A stretch of 64,000 bases of DNA from Schistosoma haematobium. Its lineage: Eukaryota > Platyhelminthes > Trematoda > Strigeidida > Schistosomatidae. How positions within the stretch are numbered: position 1 is the stretch's first letter; the number at the start of each line of letters is the position of its first letter. This document shows positions 24,365 to 36,287 of the stretch, one piece after another. The position numbers and the translations under genes are program-made. The stretch covers positions 8,376,152-8,440,151 of the forward strand of contig NC_067197.1 in the NCBI RefSeq assembly GCF_000699445.3, read 5' to 3'. The notes below the pieces were generated by a model, which saw nothing but the letters and a program-made list of their open reading frames with translations, ran no database searches and was not told where the DNA came from.

Positions 24365-24560
24365 ATATTTTTTATTTCGTTGGAGGTATTCTGCAAGAAA
24401 ACCTACTCGATATAGGTTTCGTATTATTAAGCATTCTGCAGCAAGATGTACCTGAAATCTTAAGGGAACTGGTCCTCTATGTAAGATTCGAACCCACGTC
24501 ATTCAGCTTTACAGTTTGTCACATTACCACTAAGCGTTTCGAGCCACGAAGACATATCTA
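24365..24560 (-). repeat. Hammerhead SINE family C, decayed
   Basis: On the - strand it has a tRNA-like head (cttagtggtaatgtgac, gggttcgaatctta), the ccagttcccttaagatt block and a hammerhead remnant (cttgctgcagaatgc ... acgaaacctatat). Core positions after CUG are lost, so it should be inactive. Confidence 0.75.
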
Positions 24561-25074
24561 CCGAATCTAATGAATGCAAAAATAACAATTGTGTCACAAT
24601 AATATGAATCCACTATATTTGATTGTTTCTTATCAGCTACTTACAACCGTTTTCTTAACATATGAATAAGCAAATATGAGTTCATTTGAATATATAATTA
24701 GAATGTATAGAATGAGTGATGTGGATACAATGGATTGCGTAATAATTGTGGAAGATTTGGAGAGTGTGCTTACATTTTCTGAAGTAGGCAAGTAAAAAAC
24801 AAATGAGGGAATATATAATCTTAGTATATATGAAATATCAATTAACCTAGCGAATATTATAGGACCAAATAATAACTCGATCACTATCTGGACACATAAA
24901 TTCAGTCTGAATTTTTCAATTACTACTGCTTCAGCGAAACGTAAAAAGGTTGCATTATTTCTTCGGTCAATAATTTTAATGTCATTTATATCAAGTCCTC
25001 TTAAGTGCTGATTGGATCCTGTCGATTTATTTTCAGTATAGTCTATAGTTTACGTGACTCAACATCGGAAAGAT

Positions 25075-25265
25075 TATGTTGAGATGTTAGTTGGTTGAAG
25101 GTAGTCGACGGGAAACCTTAGACCTAGGTTTCGTGCTACTTGAACTCGTCAGCAAGATGTTCCTGTAATTTTGAGATAACTCGTGCTTCCTAGCGAATTC
25201 AATCCTGTGTCACCCAGTTTTACCGTCAGAGACGTCACCTCGGAGCTAGTTTGGGCGTTATTAAC
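25075..25265 (-). repeat. Hammerhead SINE family C
   Basis: It has the - strand order of family C: tRNA-like head (ggtgacgtctctgacggt), box-B-like part, and the hammerhead listed separately at 25115-25158. It ends with the cgactaccttcaacca segment shared with 53.7 kb. Confidence 0.8.
25115..25158 (-). ncRNA. Hammerhead ribozyme, type I, core intact
   Basis: Reading the - strand: stem I ATCTTG, core CTGACGA, a stem II GTTC/GCAC around loop AAGTA with one mismatch, GAA, a loop-free stem III ACCT/AGGT, cleavage-site C, then TAAGGT closing stem I with two wobble pairs. All invariant core bases are present. The one-base loss in stem II probably weakens it. The tiny stem III is typical of the schistosome satellite hammerheads, which may work best as dimers. 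Confidence 0.7.
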
Positions 25266-25969
25266 TTTCAGTAAGACTGAGATGTATTTGCAATTGATTG
25301 ATCTTTAAGTAGTGACCAATACCATGTACGACGAGTCCTTTGTAAAGCCGATAGGATTCCATCAGCTAAGCTTATTCCGGCTAATGTAACTACAATTTTC
25401 TGTACTAATACCATTTAAGATGTTTCTAGCTATACGATAAAAATTATGTAATGAAAAATGTGGTTGGAATCTATTTCATTTAATGAATATTGCTTCATAT
25501 ATAGAAAAATGTATCATGTACAGAAGTTGCACTGAGAAGTATTTATCAGTTGCGTAGTCAATGTCCTAGTCTACATTTACATATTTCAAAATTTTAGTGG
25601 GTTATATATGCATCATTACTCATAAACACCTTGAATAACAGTGGAAAAACATTTGGGATGGATTTTGCTCTCTCTAAAGGCATAATGTCGTTTCTAGACT
25701 GTTCTAGATCGGTGGCGAGATTGATTATAAGGAGTGAAGCACATGCGTAAGTCAACCACTCCACTTATCATGGAGGTTTCATCAGCTTTAGTTGGTTGGT
25801 GTCTACCGAAATCTCGCCATAGATTAAGAAACCTTGTTTGGTCTTCGTCAGAGTGAATCACTTATGGTATAAAATTGTGTGCCTGTTTATTAAAAGATGA
25901 GTATAATACAGAGCAGTCTTCCATATATTACTCTATATTTGTCGCGCAAAAATTGAAGACGTGTTTAAG

Positions 25970-26350
25970 TAGCAGGTTTTTGAGCATATATGTCTTAGGG
26001 CATTAGTCGTGTATCGTGGAACAACCAAGCGAGTACTGTTGATGTTAGGGAAAGGATACTTGGGAAGTATGACGGATCAGCTGATAAAATACACTTTCAA
26101 CTGAGGCCCGCCCAACGAGTATCAAGTATACTGAATCACCGTTAACAACGATGTATGATGTTGGATCTCGTAGAAGTACACTGGAATTAAAACACCATTA
26201 CCGAAGCCAGTACACAGGTTGAGTTCATGAAGTCACTGGGCATTGTTGTTACCTACGTTAATAGATGCATACTACGTGGCTGAAGTCCTTACAATAACTG
26301 TGATTGGAGGTATTGGGTTACACGACTCACGTCTATTAACTCTTTTTATA
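25970..26350 (+). repeat. Decayed LINE fragment, same family as 31.7 kb
   Basis: Reading the + strand, EHMCLRALVVYRGTT, then LLMLGKGYLGS with shifts, resembles the DHRCLRNIAHIC block at 31740 and its RRRVLGNDGKS continuation. The remainder is too decayed to assign. Confidence 0.4.
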
Positions 26351-27345
26351 TATCTTGAATCTTTTTTGTATTTTCTGTTTCAATAACTCATCTCTTTATA
26401 TAAAATCATCTTCACCATTCTTTTAGTTATCACTATAATTGATATCATCATCTTGACTCTTGATATCCCCTTTTTATTTCATCTTGTCACCTTAAAATTA
26501 TATGACAATTGTGTTGACGTAGAATTTTCATGGGCATAATGTTGATCATAACTTATTGACTGATATATCACTGAATGATTCTTAATTAAATCAAATGACT
26601 GACAGTTTATCCATACTCTTGTTAACTACTGAAGATTAATCACTGTTATTTCTACATTTTGATTGTGATTAACAAAGCGATCCATAATATGGCGTTTTTT
26701 CCTATCTAGGACTTTAAGTAATCCTGTTCAACTCATGGGATATAACCATTTCTTAACCGATTAAAAATAATTCACCTCCCTTTAGTCTAATGGCGTCTAA
26801 AAATTTCCATATTTTGTTCTTTAACTGTTTTGTTTTTCTTGGCGTTAGTTTATTTCATTCACATAAAATTTGTTACAGATGTGCACTAAAAATAGTCCAC
26901 AATAATATTTTGCATAAGGAAAAGGGGGAAACGGAGTTGAAGTAAACAAAACAAAAAAAGAAGAATAGTTAAACAACAATAGTGTATACTATGAGGTATA
27001 GTTCAATGAACAATGCAACTAAGACTTTTTTTCAATTTAGGATATTTATCTCAATTTTTGAACAGTATCGTAATGTAAGTTACAACAAGTTCGTCGTCGG
27101 GTTATATTCTAAATCATGCATGATAAAGTTTTATGCTATTGATTTGCATCTTCTCTAGGACTCCAACCATGAAGTTGTGATAGTTGTATGTATCAAACTG
27201 TTTAATTTCTCAATCAATCATTGGTTAGTAACTGATGCAATGTTATTAGTGAGAAATTACCATGTATTTATTTAGTTTGTATATACAATAGATGTAAGAT
27301 TAGTTTAGTCTAGTACTTCTATCTTTCTCATTCTACTTATATAAA
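26351..27345. other. AT-rich intergenic DNA
   Basis: No gene or recognisable repeat seen. Confidence 0.5.
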
Positions 27346-27347
27346 TA

Positions 27348-27655
27348 TACTGTAGTGATCAAGAACAAGAGTGGGGATAATCAGATGTATTTGACAGGAA
27401 ACTACAGAGCATCTCACTAAAATCTGAGAACCATATAGTAAATCGTTAATTTGCAAAATATCAATCCATCGTCTCAAACTTCACTATTCCTTTTGCAAAT
27501 ATCAATCCATTGTATCAGATTTCATTGCTCATGCATTTTCATATCAATTGCATTCCGTTTTCATTCTTTCCTTATCTATCTCCTACTGAAATACATTCTA
27601 TCCCTGACTACCGTTATATACTACTTATATGGATATAAGTAACCCACACTACAAT
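27348..27655 (+). repeat. Dispersed ~290-bp repeat (solo-LTR-like), copy 2
   Basis: It starts tagtgatcaagaacaagag and ends atggatataagtaacccaca, matching the other four copies. It has an internal duplication of the atatcaatccat segment. The small open frame at 27451-27642 has no domain. Confidence 0.65.
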
Positions 27656-27659
27656 ACTA

Positions 27660-28550
27660 TTGAATGAAATATCAAAATGTGAATATCATCTCATGCTTAT
27701 CATTATCTTAAATATAATGACAAGCTAAAATTTACAAAGAATAATATCAATAAAGAAAGAGTAGTTAGTAGGCAGAGTATAAACAAAGCAAACTTCATAT
27801 GTATTTATATATATACAATTTGAATAAGAAAAGATGATAGCGTTTCAATCAAATTAAATGTTATCATAATGATAATAACCAAGAACAGATTTACTCTTAT
27901 GATGATAAATTATGATACACATATTTTTATTTCCATATATAAAGTTATTTGTTAGGATAATCGTAGTTAACTTATGATCTAACAAAGAAGAAACGAAAAG
28001 AAAAGAAAAAGAAAATTCAACGTAAATAATAATACATTTCAACAAGAATAGTTTATTGTGTATAGGAACTAGTGAATAGACGACAATGACGAACTACCTT
28101 CTATGTATTTATGTGAGTATGTGTATATACTTGGTATTTATCTTATTGATATCGATTGATCACCATATTTTTGTGTCACGCAAACTCATTTTGATGCATT
28201 CTATAGCTTATGCATTCATTCCTTCATTTCTTCATTCATTCATTCATTTACTTATTTATTTATTCATTCATTTATCTACACTTATTTCTAACTTAAACAT
28301 TGATAAACTCTATCAAATATAAGTAATAATAGTAATAATTCCAACTAGAATTTTGTATATTGTTTCCATTTTTCTCTTTACTGTTTCTTCTTTTGTGTAT
28401 GTGTGCGTGTGTGTGAGAGAGAGATTATAACTGTATATATTTGTGTTGATATATTACAAACATTTTGAGCAGGAAAAAAACACAGAATCTTATTTACGAA
28501 TAAGATAATCATAATTGTAATTATCATTTGTGACAATATATGTATGGGGG
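27660..28550. other. AT-rich intergenic DNA with ATTC/ATTT simple repeats
   Basis: A (CATT)n/(TTTA)n tract lies at about 28205-28270 and a short TG/GA run near 28398-28430. The reading frames here are low-complexity and not genes. Confidence 0.6.
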
Positions 28551-28554
28551 TTGT

Positions 28555-28682
28555 TGATTACTTACTTACTTATTTACTTATGCCTGTTACCTCTTGTGAA
28601 GGAGAGTAGGTCATTCATCATGATTCGCTATCGAACTCTATTCTGAACAGTCCTTTCTAGTTGTTTTCAGTTCTTAGTTAAT
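28555..28682 (-). repeat. RTE LINE 3'-end fragment
   Basis: About 125 bp, in reverse orientation, of the RTE 3' end: tacttatgcctgttacctct matches the common end, preceded on the + strand by an (ACTT)n tail. It is more diverged than its neighbour and abuts, head to head, the + strand fragment at 28700. Confidence 0.75.
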
Positions 28683-28699
28683 TATATAATAATAACTAT

Positions 28700-29411
28700 G
28701 AATAATATTCTCAATATAAACAAAGGGAAAAGTAAGATTCTCCGATACAACACAGCATGCATCAATCCAATCACAATTGACGGAGAAGATTTGGAAGATG
28801 TAAAAACCTTTACATATTTGAGCAGCATCATTGATGAACATGGTGGGTCTGATGCAGATGTGAAAGCGCGGATCGGTAAAGCAAGAGCAGCATATTTACA
28901 TCTGGAACTCAAAGCAACTGTCAACCAATACCAAGGTCAGGATTTTCAATACAAATGTCAAGACACTCCTACTGTATGGGGCAGAAACCTGGAGAACTAC
29001 GAAAGCAATCATCCAGAAAACACAGGTGTTCATTAACAGTTGTCTACGCAAAATACTTCGGATCCGTTGGCCGGACACTATTAGCAACAACCTACTATGG
29101 GAAAGAACAAACCAGATCCCAGTGTAGAAAGAAATTAGGAAGAAGCGCTGGAATGGGATAGGACTCATGTTGAGAAAGGCACCCAACTGCGTCACAAGAC
29201 AAGCCCTCACATGGAATGCTCGAGGCCATTCGGGGTGAAGAGGAAGACCAAAGAACACATTACGCCGGGAAATGGAGATAGACATGAGAAAAATGAACAA
29301 GAACTGGATGGAACTAGAAAAGAAGGTGGAGGACAGAGTGGGTTGGAGAATGCTGGTCGGCGGCCTATGCTCCATTAGGAGTAACAGGCGTAAGTAAGTG
29401 AGTAAGTAACT
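28700..29411 (+). pseudogene. RTE LINE subfamily 2, 5'-truncated, frameshifted
   Basis: It covers the end of the RT domain (ITIDGEDLEDVKTFTYL) to the 3' end and AAGT tail. An 11-bp loss near 28900 shifts the frame relative to the sister copy at 44917-45473. Two nonsense codons, TAG at 29125-29127 and TGA at 29236-29238, are at the same places as in the sister copy. It differs from the full-length element by motifs such as [17 protein letters not shown], so it is a separate subfamily. Confidence 0.9.
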
Positions 29412-30184
29412 ATAAATAATATAAGTCAACCTATTGAAAGTGAAACAGTTGTTGTCGTCATTGTAATGAATAATCTTTAATCACTATCAGAAATTAATTG
29501 AAATTGTAATCTTACCATTAGATGTTAACTTGATAGTGTTAATAGTTTAATTCTTGACGGGTTGAGGTTAATCACTGCTGAGTAGGTTCATATTAAGACT
29601 CCTTACTTTTTAATAGCACCTTAACTAATGTCAATATGTAATGAATACAATCTATAAAATAAGAAATATTTAATGGGAATGTTAACTAGGTGACCTGCTT
29701 GAGTATATGGGCTATCTGTTCTTACCATCTAATAATTTCAACAAGTTATCTGTCTTTTATTTGTTTAAACAGATCATTATTTTAATTAATTACACAACCT
29801 ATTCAAGTGCGTTTGTGAAAATTTCATGACCTTTCGCTGTACAAGTTAGGAAAGAGAGCAATTACAGACATTGTGGTTGATAGCAAAAATACATCGAAAA
29901 AAATGTACATTATTATTCAGATGTCGATTCCTGAACTGTTAACATCTAATTGGCAATTACTCAATATTTATCGTCAAGATCGATCAAGAAATAAGAAACA
30001 AAAAGCTTGTTGAAATACGTTGTGCTGAGAACTCTATATTGTACCAAAAATATAATATTGAATAAAGCCACTAATAATAATATTAGAAACAATCATTGTA
30101 CCGTTTATCAAAATACTAATCGAATTATATGGATCAAGTTGCAGTGTTGACACTAGTCTTAGTGAATCGTCTTCTTATGCTCCA

Positions 30185-30305
30185 TGGTGACATATTAGTT
30201 GGTAGATTTGAAACTTATGACATAGGTTTTGTATTGATTAGCACTCACCAACAAGGTGGACTTGTAATCTTGAGAGAACTGGTGTTTCCTGAATATTAAT
30301 TTTCT
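30185..30305 (-). repeat. Hammerhead SINE family C, decayed
   Basis: The - strand shows caccagttctctcaagatta, then a degenerate cttgttggtgagtgc ... acaaaacctatgtc. The core CUGANGA is lost. Confidence 0.6.
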
Positions 30306-30449
30306 TGACATATCAATTTTTATTTAGTTAATTCAATGTGATAATAACATGTAATATTGTTTATCATAAATTTGTGAGTAAATTAAGTAGTTTGAACTTT
30401 GATGCCTGTTCTGTTTTCTTTGATTTTGTTTGTAAATAGTTTATTTAAC

Positions 30450-30605
30450 TAAACTGTTCGAACCTCGCGAGGCGGATCGTGCATGCACACTGCTGAGAAG
30501 TCCCACAATAGGATGAAGCGGCCGTCCAGTGTTTCAAGGTTTTCCACGGTGGTCTAGCTTCAATTTACTCAGGATCTAAATAATTGATATTTAACTATTG
30601 TCTAT
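30450..30605 (+). repeat. Hammerhead SINE family B, 5'-truncated
   Basis: It starts in the box-B region (tgttcgaacctcgcgagg) and runs through a hammerhead (cactgctgagaagtcccac ... tgaagcggccgtccagtg) to the common end tggtctagcttcaatt. The core has CTGAGAA instead of CTGANGA and the base after GAA is G, so it is probably inactive. It faces an inverted copy at 30660. Confidence 0.85.
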
Positions 30606-30659
30606 AAAACTAACTGGTCAAGGCTTGTTTTTCAAGGAAGTAATGGGATAGTAATTTCA

Positions 30660-31095
30660 ATAGTTGAAGTCATAATTCAATTGAAGCTAGACCACCATGG
30701 AAAACTCGGAAGTACTGGGCGGCTGTTTCGCCCTACTGTGGAGCTCCTCAGTAGTGCGCATCCATGACCCCGCCCCCGCGGGGTTCGAACGCAGGACCTA
30801 TCAGTCTCACGCGCGAGCGCTTAACTACTAGACCACTGAGCTGGCTGGCATCCAATGGTGTTAATGTCTAACTTCAAACAATCCACAAAATTGAGAGACA
30901 CATCCACCATTGTAATCACTGAGCTGATATCTCACAACAGACCTGGTTGAACTCCAGTGGTCACTGCTTCTCACTAGAACTCTAGTATATACCTCTTGAA
31001 ACCTGTCACCAGTGAGCATATGTTGATCAGTATCAGAAGTGGTTTTGTGGAGATTGTAGTAATTTCAATAGTTGAGATCATGAGCTAATTGAAGC
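30660..31095 (-). repeat. Hammerhead SINE family B, near full length
   Basis: On the - strand it runs from a leader (gctcactggtgacaggtt) through ttagacattaacacc, a tRNA-like head (gtctagtagttaagcgctcg; box B gcgttcgaaccccgcg) and a hammerhead to the common end. The cleavage triplet is GCC instead of GUC, so the ribozyme is probably dead. A further reverse piece of the 3' end at about 31050-31095 suggests tandem or fold-back structure. Confidence 0.85.
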
Positions 31096-31394
31096 TAGAC
31101 CAGTAGTAGTAATTTCCAAGGGATTATAACTGTGTTATATTTCATTCTTATTATTGAAAATATTATACTCTGATAATTAACTGTGTACCATTATATAAAT
31201 AGTTAAAACCATGGACTGATTATAACTACATAACTATTGAAAACCAGGTAGTAATATATAACTATTTCACTATTATATATAATTCATCAATACGTAGTGT
31301 AAAGTTATGACCTTCAGATATAATGTGAAACTCGATACGTTTAAGTTATTCATTGAGAATATAATGGTTAACACTTATGGTTGTATTTAATTTA

Positions 31395-31500
31395 TGATGT
31401 AACCGGGCTAACATCAATGTCACCACTGATATCTGTATCACATTTGATATGCTTGAACTCTAGTGGTCACTACTCTTCACTTGAAAGTCATTTGTCACAT
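31395..31500 (-). repeat. Hammerhead SINE family B leader fragment
   Basis: Only the leader part is present (gtggtcactactcttcac resembles tggtcactgcttctcac in the copy at 30.97 kb). Confidence 0.5.
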
Positions 31501-31684
31501 AGTACGTTAACAGTAAAACATTAACTATCAGTTCTTAAGATGAAATAGGTGAATATCGGTCAAAAGTAAATTATCAAAAGAAATTATCATAAATTATTAT
31601 TTAGTATAATCTCAAACAAAATCTAATAATACCTGTTTAGTCAGATACTGTTGTTAAGATAGTATTGTTTAAGAGTATTTATGG

Positions 31685-32345
31685 CCGCAAAATATGGCCA
31701 TTAAGAGTTGAAGATATTCGTAAGCTATTAGTATTTGATCATAGATGTCTTAGAAATATTGCTCACATCTGCTGAGGTTAGACGTAGGGTATTAGGGAAT
31801 GATGGTAAATCATTTGATGAGGCTGTGAGCCTTCATCGACTGAGATGTTTCGGCCACGTATTACGCATACCCAACTACCAGTTACCACGACGCGCACTGC
31901 TGACCAGTGTTGAGAATGGTTAGAAGAAAGTTAGGGGTGGCCGAAACAAAACGTGACATCAGTCCATAAAGTCACTAACTTCAAGTCTGAGCCATATTGG
32001 TAGATACAGACTAATTTGTTAGAGTCCTCGTGACTGTCGTAAACAATAGTTGGAGACTCTGGGTGACATCGCTCAGAACCGACTACAATGGCGTCGGTGT
32101 GTACACTCTCTGTCTTCCCTTAAACTATGAGATTAAAATTGCTTTATATCTTTCTTCCTACAAACCAATTCTTTCTTCCTGTACCGTACTCTTATACACA
32201 ATCTTTCGTTTATATATTACTACCATTGAAGTGACTGCTTCTATGAAGTTGTTGTTCATCTCCTTGTGCTAATGCGGTATGGCAACTTGGACCCATGCAT
32301 ATATGTGCCTGATCCTACGCTGTAGCTGACTGATTGACTGACTGT
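31685..32345 (+). pseudogene. Non-LTR retrotransposon 3' end (second LINE lineage)
   Basis: The broken frame ends with VLEILLTSAEVRRRVLGNDG, FDEAVSLHRLRCFGHVLRIP and QLPRRALLTSV, a C-terminal LINE block distinct from the RTE element. A 3' UTR (cttcccttaaactatgagat and following) and a tail of TGAC/TGAT repeats near 32325-32345 follow. It is shared with 57405-57865. Two stops and no RT domain; a dead, 5'-truncated copy. Confidence 0.75.
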
Positions 32346-33016
32346 TTAAGAGTATGACTTTTAATGCATTTATATTCTCTGAATAGGTTTTCTAGACTGT
32401 ATCAAACTTCATAAATATCACTATAAAAAATTTGTTTTTGATTAAATGCAATAACCAAATCGAAAAAAAATCTTTCAAATAAACAATCATTAACATCTTC
32501 CATATATATTAAATTATGAACTGTCAAATATGTATACAGTTTCATATCTAATGGCACAGCATGTTTTCTTCATAGTTTTAATTGATGATTTTACTTAAGT
32601 GATTCCAATATAGACAATTTGATAATTCATATTTATCAGTCATTACAATGTATATAAATTTCCTGTATCTGTGGTACATATTTTCTTTCCATTGTATAAA
32701 GGTAAGTATTTATAGAATAGGTGTCAGTAGGTGGCAAGTTAATTGGATCATATTTCGTTTGTATTTCATATATCTCATTAATATGAATTGGATGATAACA
32801 ATAGTTTTTCTTAATATTATAATAGTCATTATATATGCATATTTTATTAGAAAGAGAATTAATGGCGAAACTATACATTAATGGACGAACCAATCCGAAG
32901 CATTTGAGAGATTTTAAGTTCATGGCGCCAATTTCGGTACCTGATGCTAACGTACGATCGGTTCACAGCGGATTTTACACAAAACATGATAATTGAGTGG
33001 CTATAACAAATAAAAC
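32346..33016. other. AT-rich intergenic DNA
   Basis: No gene recognised. The overlapping frames at about 32640-32920 on both strands are low-complexity and have no domain. Confidence 0.5.
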
Positions 33017-33659
33017 GGCGAGACTATAATTTGTAGAAGAACCAGTCAGGTATAAGATAACAGGTCTCGGATTTTGGAGCGATTCTTTCATTCATTTGGC
33101 TAAATAGAGTTTTGGCATTATAGTTGATGTCAGTTCCTGATGAAAACTCTGCATATATTACCTAACTAAGGCAAATTATGACAATCATCGTGAACTGGGT
33201 AATGAAAGTACCAGTAACACTGGCTGCAGCCAGGTACTACAATAATTACGGATGATTGGAGAGCGTACAAACCCCTACATAGGCTTGGTTATGTGTATCG
33301 TGTCGTTATCCACAAGTGGTATTTTGTGTACTCAACAACCGGAGTGCATACAAACAATATTGAACCTATGTGGTCGAGGCTGAAAGAGTTTTCGAGACTT
33401 TGTCATAGCTCCAGAGGCCGACTATTCTGTAGCCGTATGGATGATTTCCTCTACTGCATGAATTACGATTTTAGAACCTCTGAATCTCTTTCTAACCTTG
33501 AAAAGTTTTTGAACCATGTAAAAGAAGTGTATCCACTTTATTTCCTTGGTTTTGTATAATATATATTTTTACTCTGTACTAACTGCTTGCTAATTGGCTA
33601 ATATTTCTCAAGGTTACTTAAGATTCGTTCACACATCGTCCGTAGATTATGATCTCACC
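33017..33659 (+). mobile_element. Merlin DNA transposon, internally deleted, with transposase remnant
   Basis: The left end ggcgagactataatttgtag and following cagtcaggtataagataaca match the MITE at 46591. The right end cgtccgtagattatgatctc (33638-33657) is the inverted partner of the MITE end. Between them lies a transposase fragment (33257-33559). The element is shorter than an autonomous Merlin and lacks the transposase N-terminus. No clear target duplication was seen. It links the two MITEs to the Merlin superfamily (IS1016-related, 8-9-bp duplications). Confidence 0.85.
33257..33559 (+). pseudogene. Merlin transposase C-terminal fragment
   Basis: The open segment from about 33250 reads ITDDWRAYKPLHRLGY, then VVIHKWYFV, TGVHTNNIEPMWSRLK and LDDFLY-like MDDFLY. 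The D of ITDDW and the E of NNIEPMW are the second and third acidic residues of the catalytic triad. The first acidic residue and N-terminal DNA-binding region are missing. The start annotated by an open-frame scan would be an internal GTG; there is no real start here. Confidence 0.88.
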
Positions 33660-34615
33660 GAATTACTAACGATTACTGAACTTTGAATTATTCTGTAAGC
33701 TGTATCAATTTGTTCAGTATTGTAAATCACTTATATGATATTTCGAGATATATGGTATATTTCGTAAAGTAGTGATTTCAGCTGAGCAAGTACCGATCCT
33801 TAAAGATAACAAGATGGGTGTTTTTTCAAGTATACGGCTCTATCGATACGTATCATAAACTCAGCATAGGGTAGAACACTCTGTGTGGATTGTTAATACA
33901 TAAGTAATGATTGATGTGTACGAATTGTCATTAATCGAAACGTTTTTAAAATCGAATCATCCATAATGTAACCATTATTTTCCTAAACTTGCATACTTTT
34001 ATATCAAATTTGTTGGAATTGTTCAGTGAAATTGTAGTCCTAATTTTTAGGGAAATTTGATTAACCTAGTTATTTATATCCATTACACTTAAAGATACAA
34101 AAAATAAAACCATTTTCGTTTATTTATTAATGCTGTTGTTGAAGTGATGATCCATGGATATTATTAAGTCTTTGATTATAAGATATTGATCGGTGCTTTT
34201 CTTTTTAAGTCCAGTGTTTTGAACCCAAATTGAATGTATAATGTTGGCTTACGAGAAACGGGATTGTTTCGAACTTCTCACTCAAAATATTATGACGTTT
34301 ACAGACAATCGATCAAAGCGCAATTAAGATTTGATTTTCGTATAGATTAATCTATGGTTGTACTTTGTCACTTCTATTACATTAGTTCTGAGTGAATTGA
34401 CTAACGTTGATAAGATCAAAAACTGCATAACAATGAAATGTCAGTAGTTATTCAATATGAAGTTGGTCACAATGTTTATTGTATGAAATATACCAAAAAT
34501 AATTTGACATTGGCATGTACAGACCTTTTGTGATTTTGATTGTACTAAAAATATTCTACATACTTTCCTTTTTACTATTTAACCTTGTATTAATCTTATT
34601 TCGGTTATTTATCTA
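33660..34615. other. AT-rich intergenic DNA
   Basis: No gene or clear repeat seen. Confidence 0.5.
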
Positions 34616-34619
34616 ATTT

Positions 34620-34860
34620 GAAGAAGTGGCTTACATTAAATCACGAAACTTCAGAGATACAATTTTCTACACATTGAGATATTACGAGAGATGGATGGTG
34701 GTTAGTAGTGGAACCCAAAACACGTATTTCGTTCTATTTGGGGCACATCTTCTGGATGTACTTGCATCCTAGATTTTATGTTCACTCCGAAACTCGAACT
34801 CAGTATCGTTCAATCCAAACGTCATAACGTTATCCATTTACTTACCGAGTTCAGGTAACC
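34620..34860 (-). repeat. Hammerhead satellite/SINE family A (Sm-alpha-like), decayed
   Basis: The - strand shows aagtacatccag, then ccccaaatagaacgaaatac and gggttccactactaacc, the recognisable order of the known schistosome Sm-alpha hammerhead repeat. The CUGAUGA core reads AAGATGT, so it is inactive. It is head to head with the copy at 34865. Confidence 0.7.
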
Positions 34861-34864
34861 ATTG

Positions 34865-35100
34865 GCTTATGAGGTGGGATGGAATATAACCCGACTGTAT
34901 TTGTTCCTTGAATCTTCCCATTGATTGGTCATCCAGTAGCTAATTAATGACGTTTGGATTGAACGGAATTGGATACCAGTCCCGAAGTGAACATCACATC
35001 TTAAATGCAATTACATCCAGCAGATATGCCCTAAATAAGACGAAACACATATCCTCGACTTCATTTCTAGCCACTTTTCATCTCGAGATTAGATTACATA
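34865..35100 (+). repeat. Hammerhead satellite/SINE family A, decayed
   Basis: It contains attacatccagcagatatgc, ctaaataagacgaaacac and cttcatttctagccac in the family order. Core bases are mutated. With 34620-34860 it forms an imperfect inverted pair. Confidence 0.7.
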
Positions 35101-35372
35101 ACTAGTATTGTTTATTGCATTTACCGTAAAAGCTTATAAACTAGTATCAAAAATAATCATAAAAATATAATCTATGTTTTATCCCATAAAAGATTATACA
35201 TCAAAGATATAAAAACAAAAGCATAAATCATAATAAACTTATATCAGTCACATTAAAATTCCAAAACAAAAATCATAGGATAAATTGAATAAGAAAATAC
35301 ATCGATTGGTGCATAGTGTTGATGTACATTATGTCAATTATAATAATAAATTTTATATACACCTTACAATTA

Positions 35373-35424
35373 CTTGCACGAGGGGTAATAGGCGTAAGTA
35401 AGTAAGTAAGTGGGTAAGTAAGTA
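35373..35424 (+). repeat. Very short RTE 3' stub
   Basis: Only the last about 25 bp of the RTE 3' end (cgaggggtaataggcgtaag) and an AAGT tail remain, an extreme 5' truncation. Confidence 0.7.
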
Positions 35425-35850
35425 GAACAATCGCATAAAAGACTACCGTATACATTTGTTACTGTGTGCTTTTATTTGTTTATATTTATTCATAAAAATA
35501 TCTGCATAACAAATGGTATCAGTATACAATAGTGAATAGAATGGATATAAAGAATTATGAATTAGTGATTATGTATATTTACACGGGAAATAATAAATCC
35601 TCATGTATATAAACAGTAACGAAACTTATTTTAATCAACATAGATTTTTTTGTATTTTTAAAAATGTTTTTTATTTTTTATTTTTTGGGTGCCGTCAATT
35701 TAATTTAATCAAAATCTTTATCGAATTCTTAACAGAGAAAATACAAACAAACAAAATCTTACAAATAAATCACATAGTAACACATTAGAAACGAAAATCA
35801 CCGAATGAATTTTAAGAGACAAATTTATCTTACAAATTATTGGTGATAGA

Positions 35851-35949
<99 letters not shown>

Positions 35950-36080
35950 ATTACTTACTCAATTACTTACTTAATTACTTACTTACTTACTTAATTACTT
36001 ACTTACTTACTTACTTAATTACTTACTTAATTACTTACTTAATTACTTAATTACTTACTTACTTACTTACTTACTTACTC

Positions 36081-36149
<69 letters not shown>

Positions 36150-36150
36150 A

Positions 36151-36201
<51 letters not shown>

Positions 36202-36254
36202 ATTACTTACTTAATTACTTACTTACTTACTTACTTACTTAATTACTTATTTAA

Positions 36255-36287
<33 letters not shown>

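Noticed and set aside
30495..30545. Active family B hammerhead at 30.5 kb
   Set aside because: The core is CTGAGAA and the base after GAA is G, both disabling.
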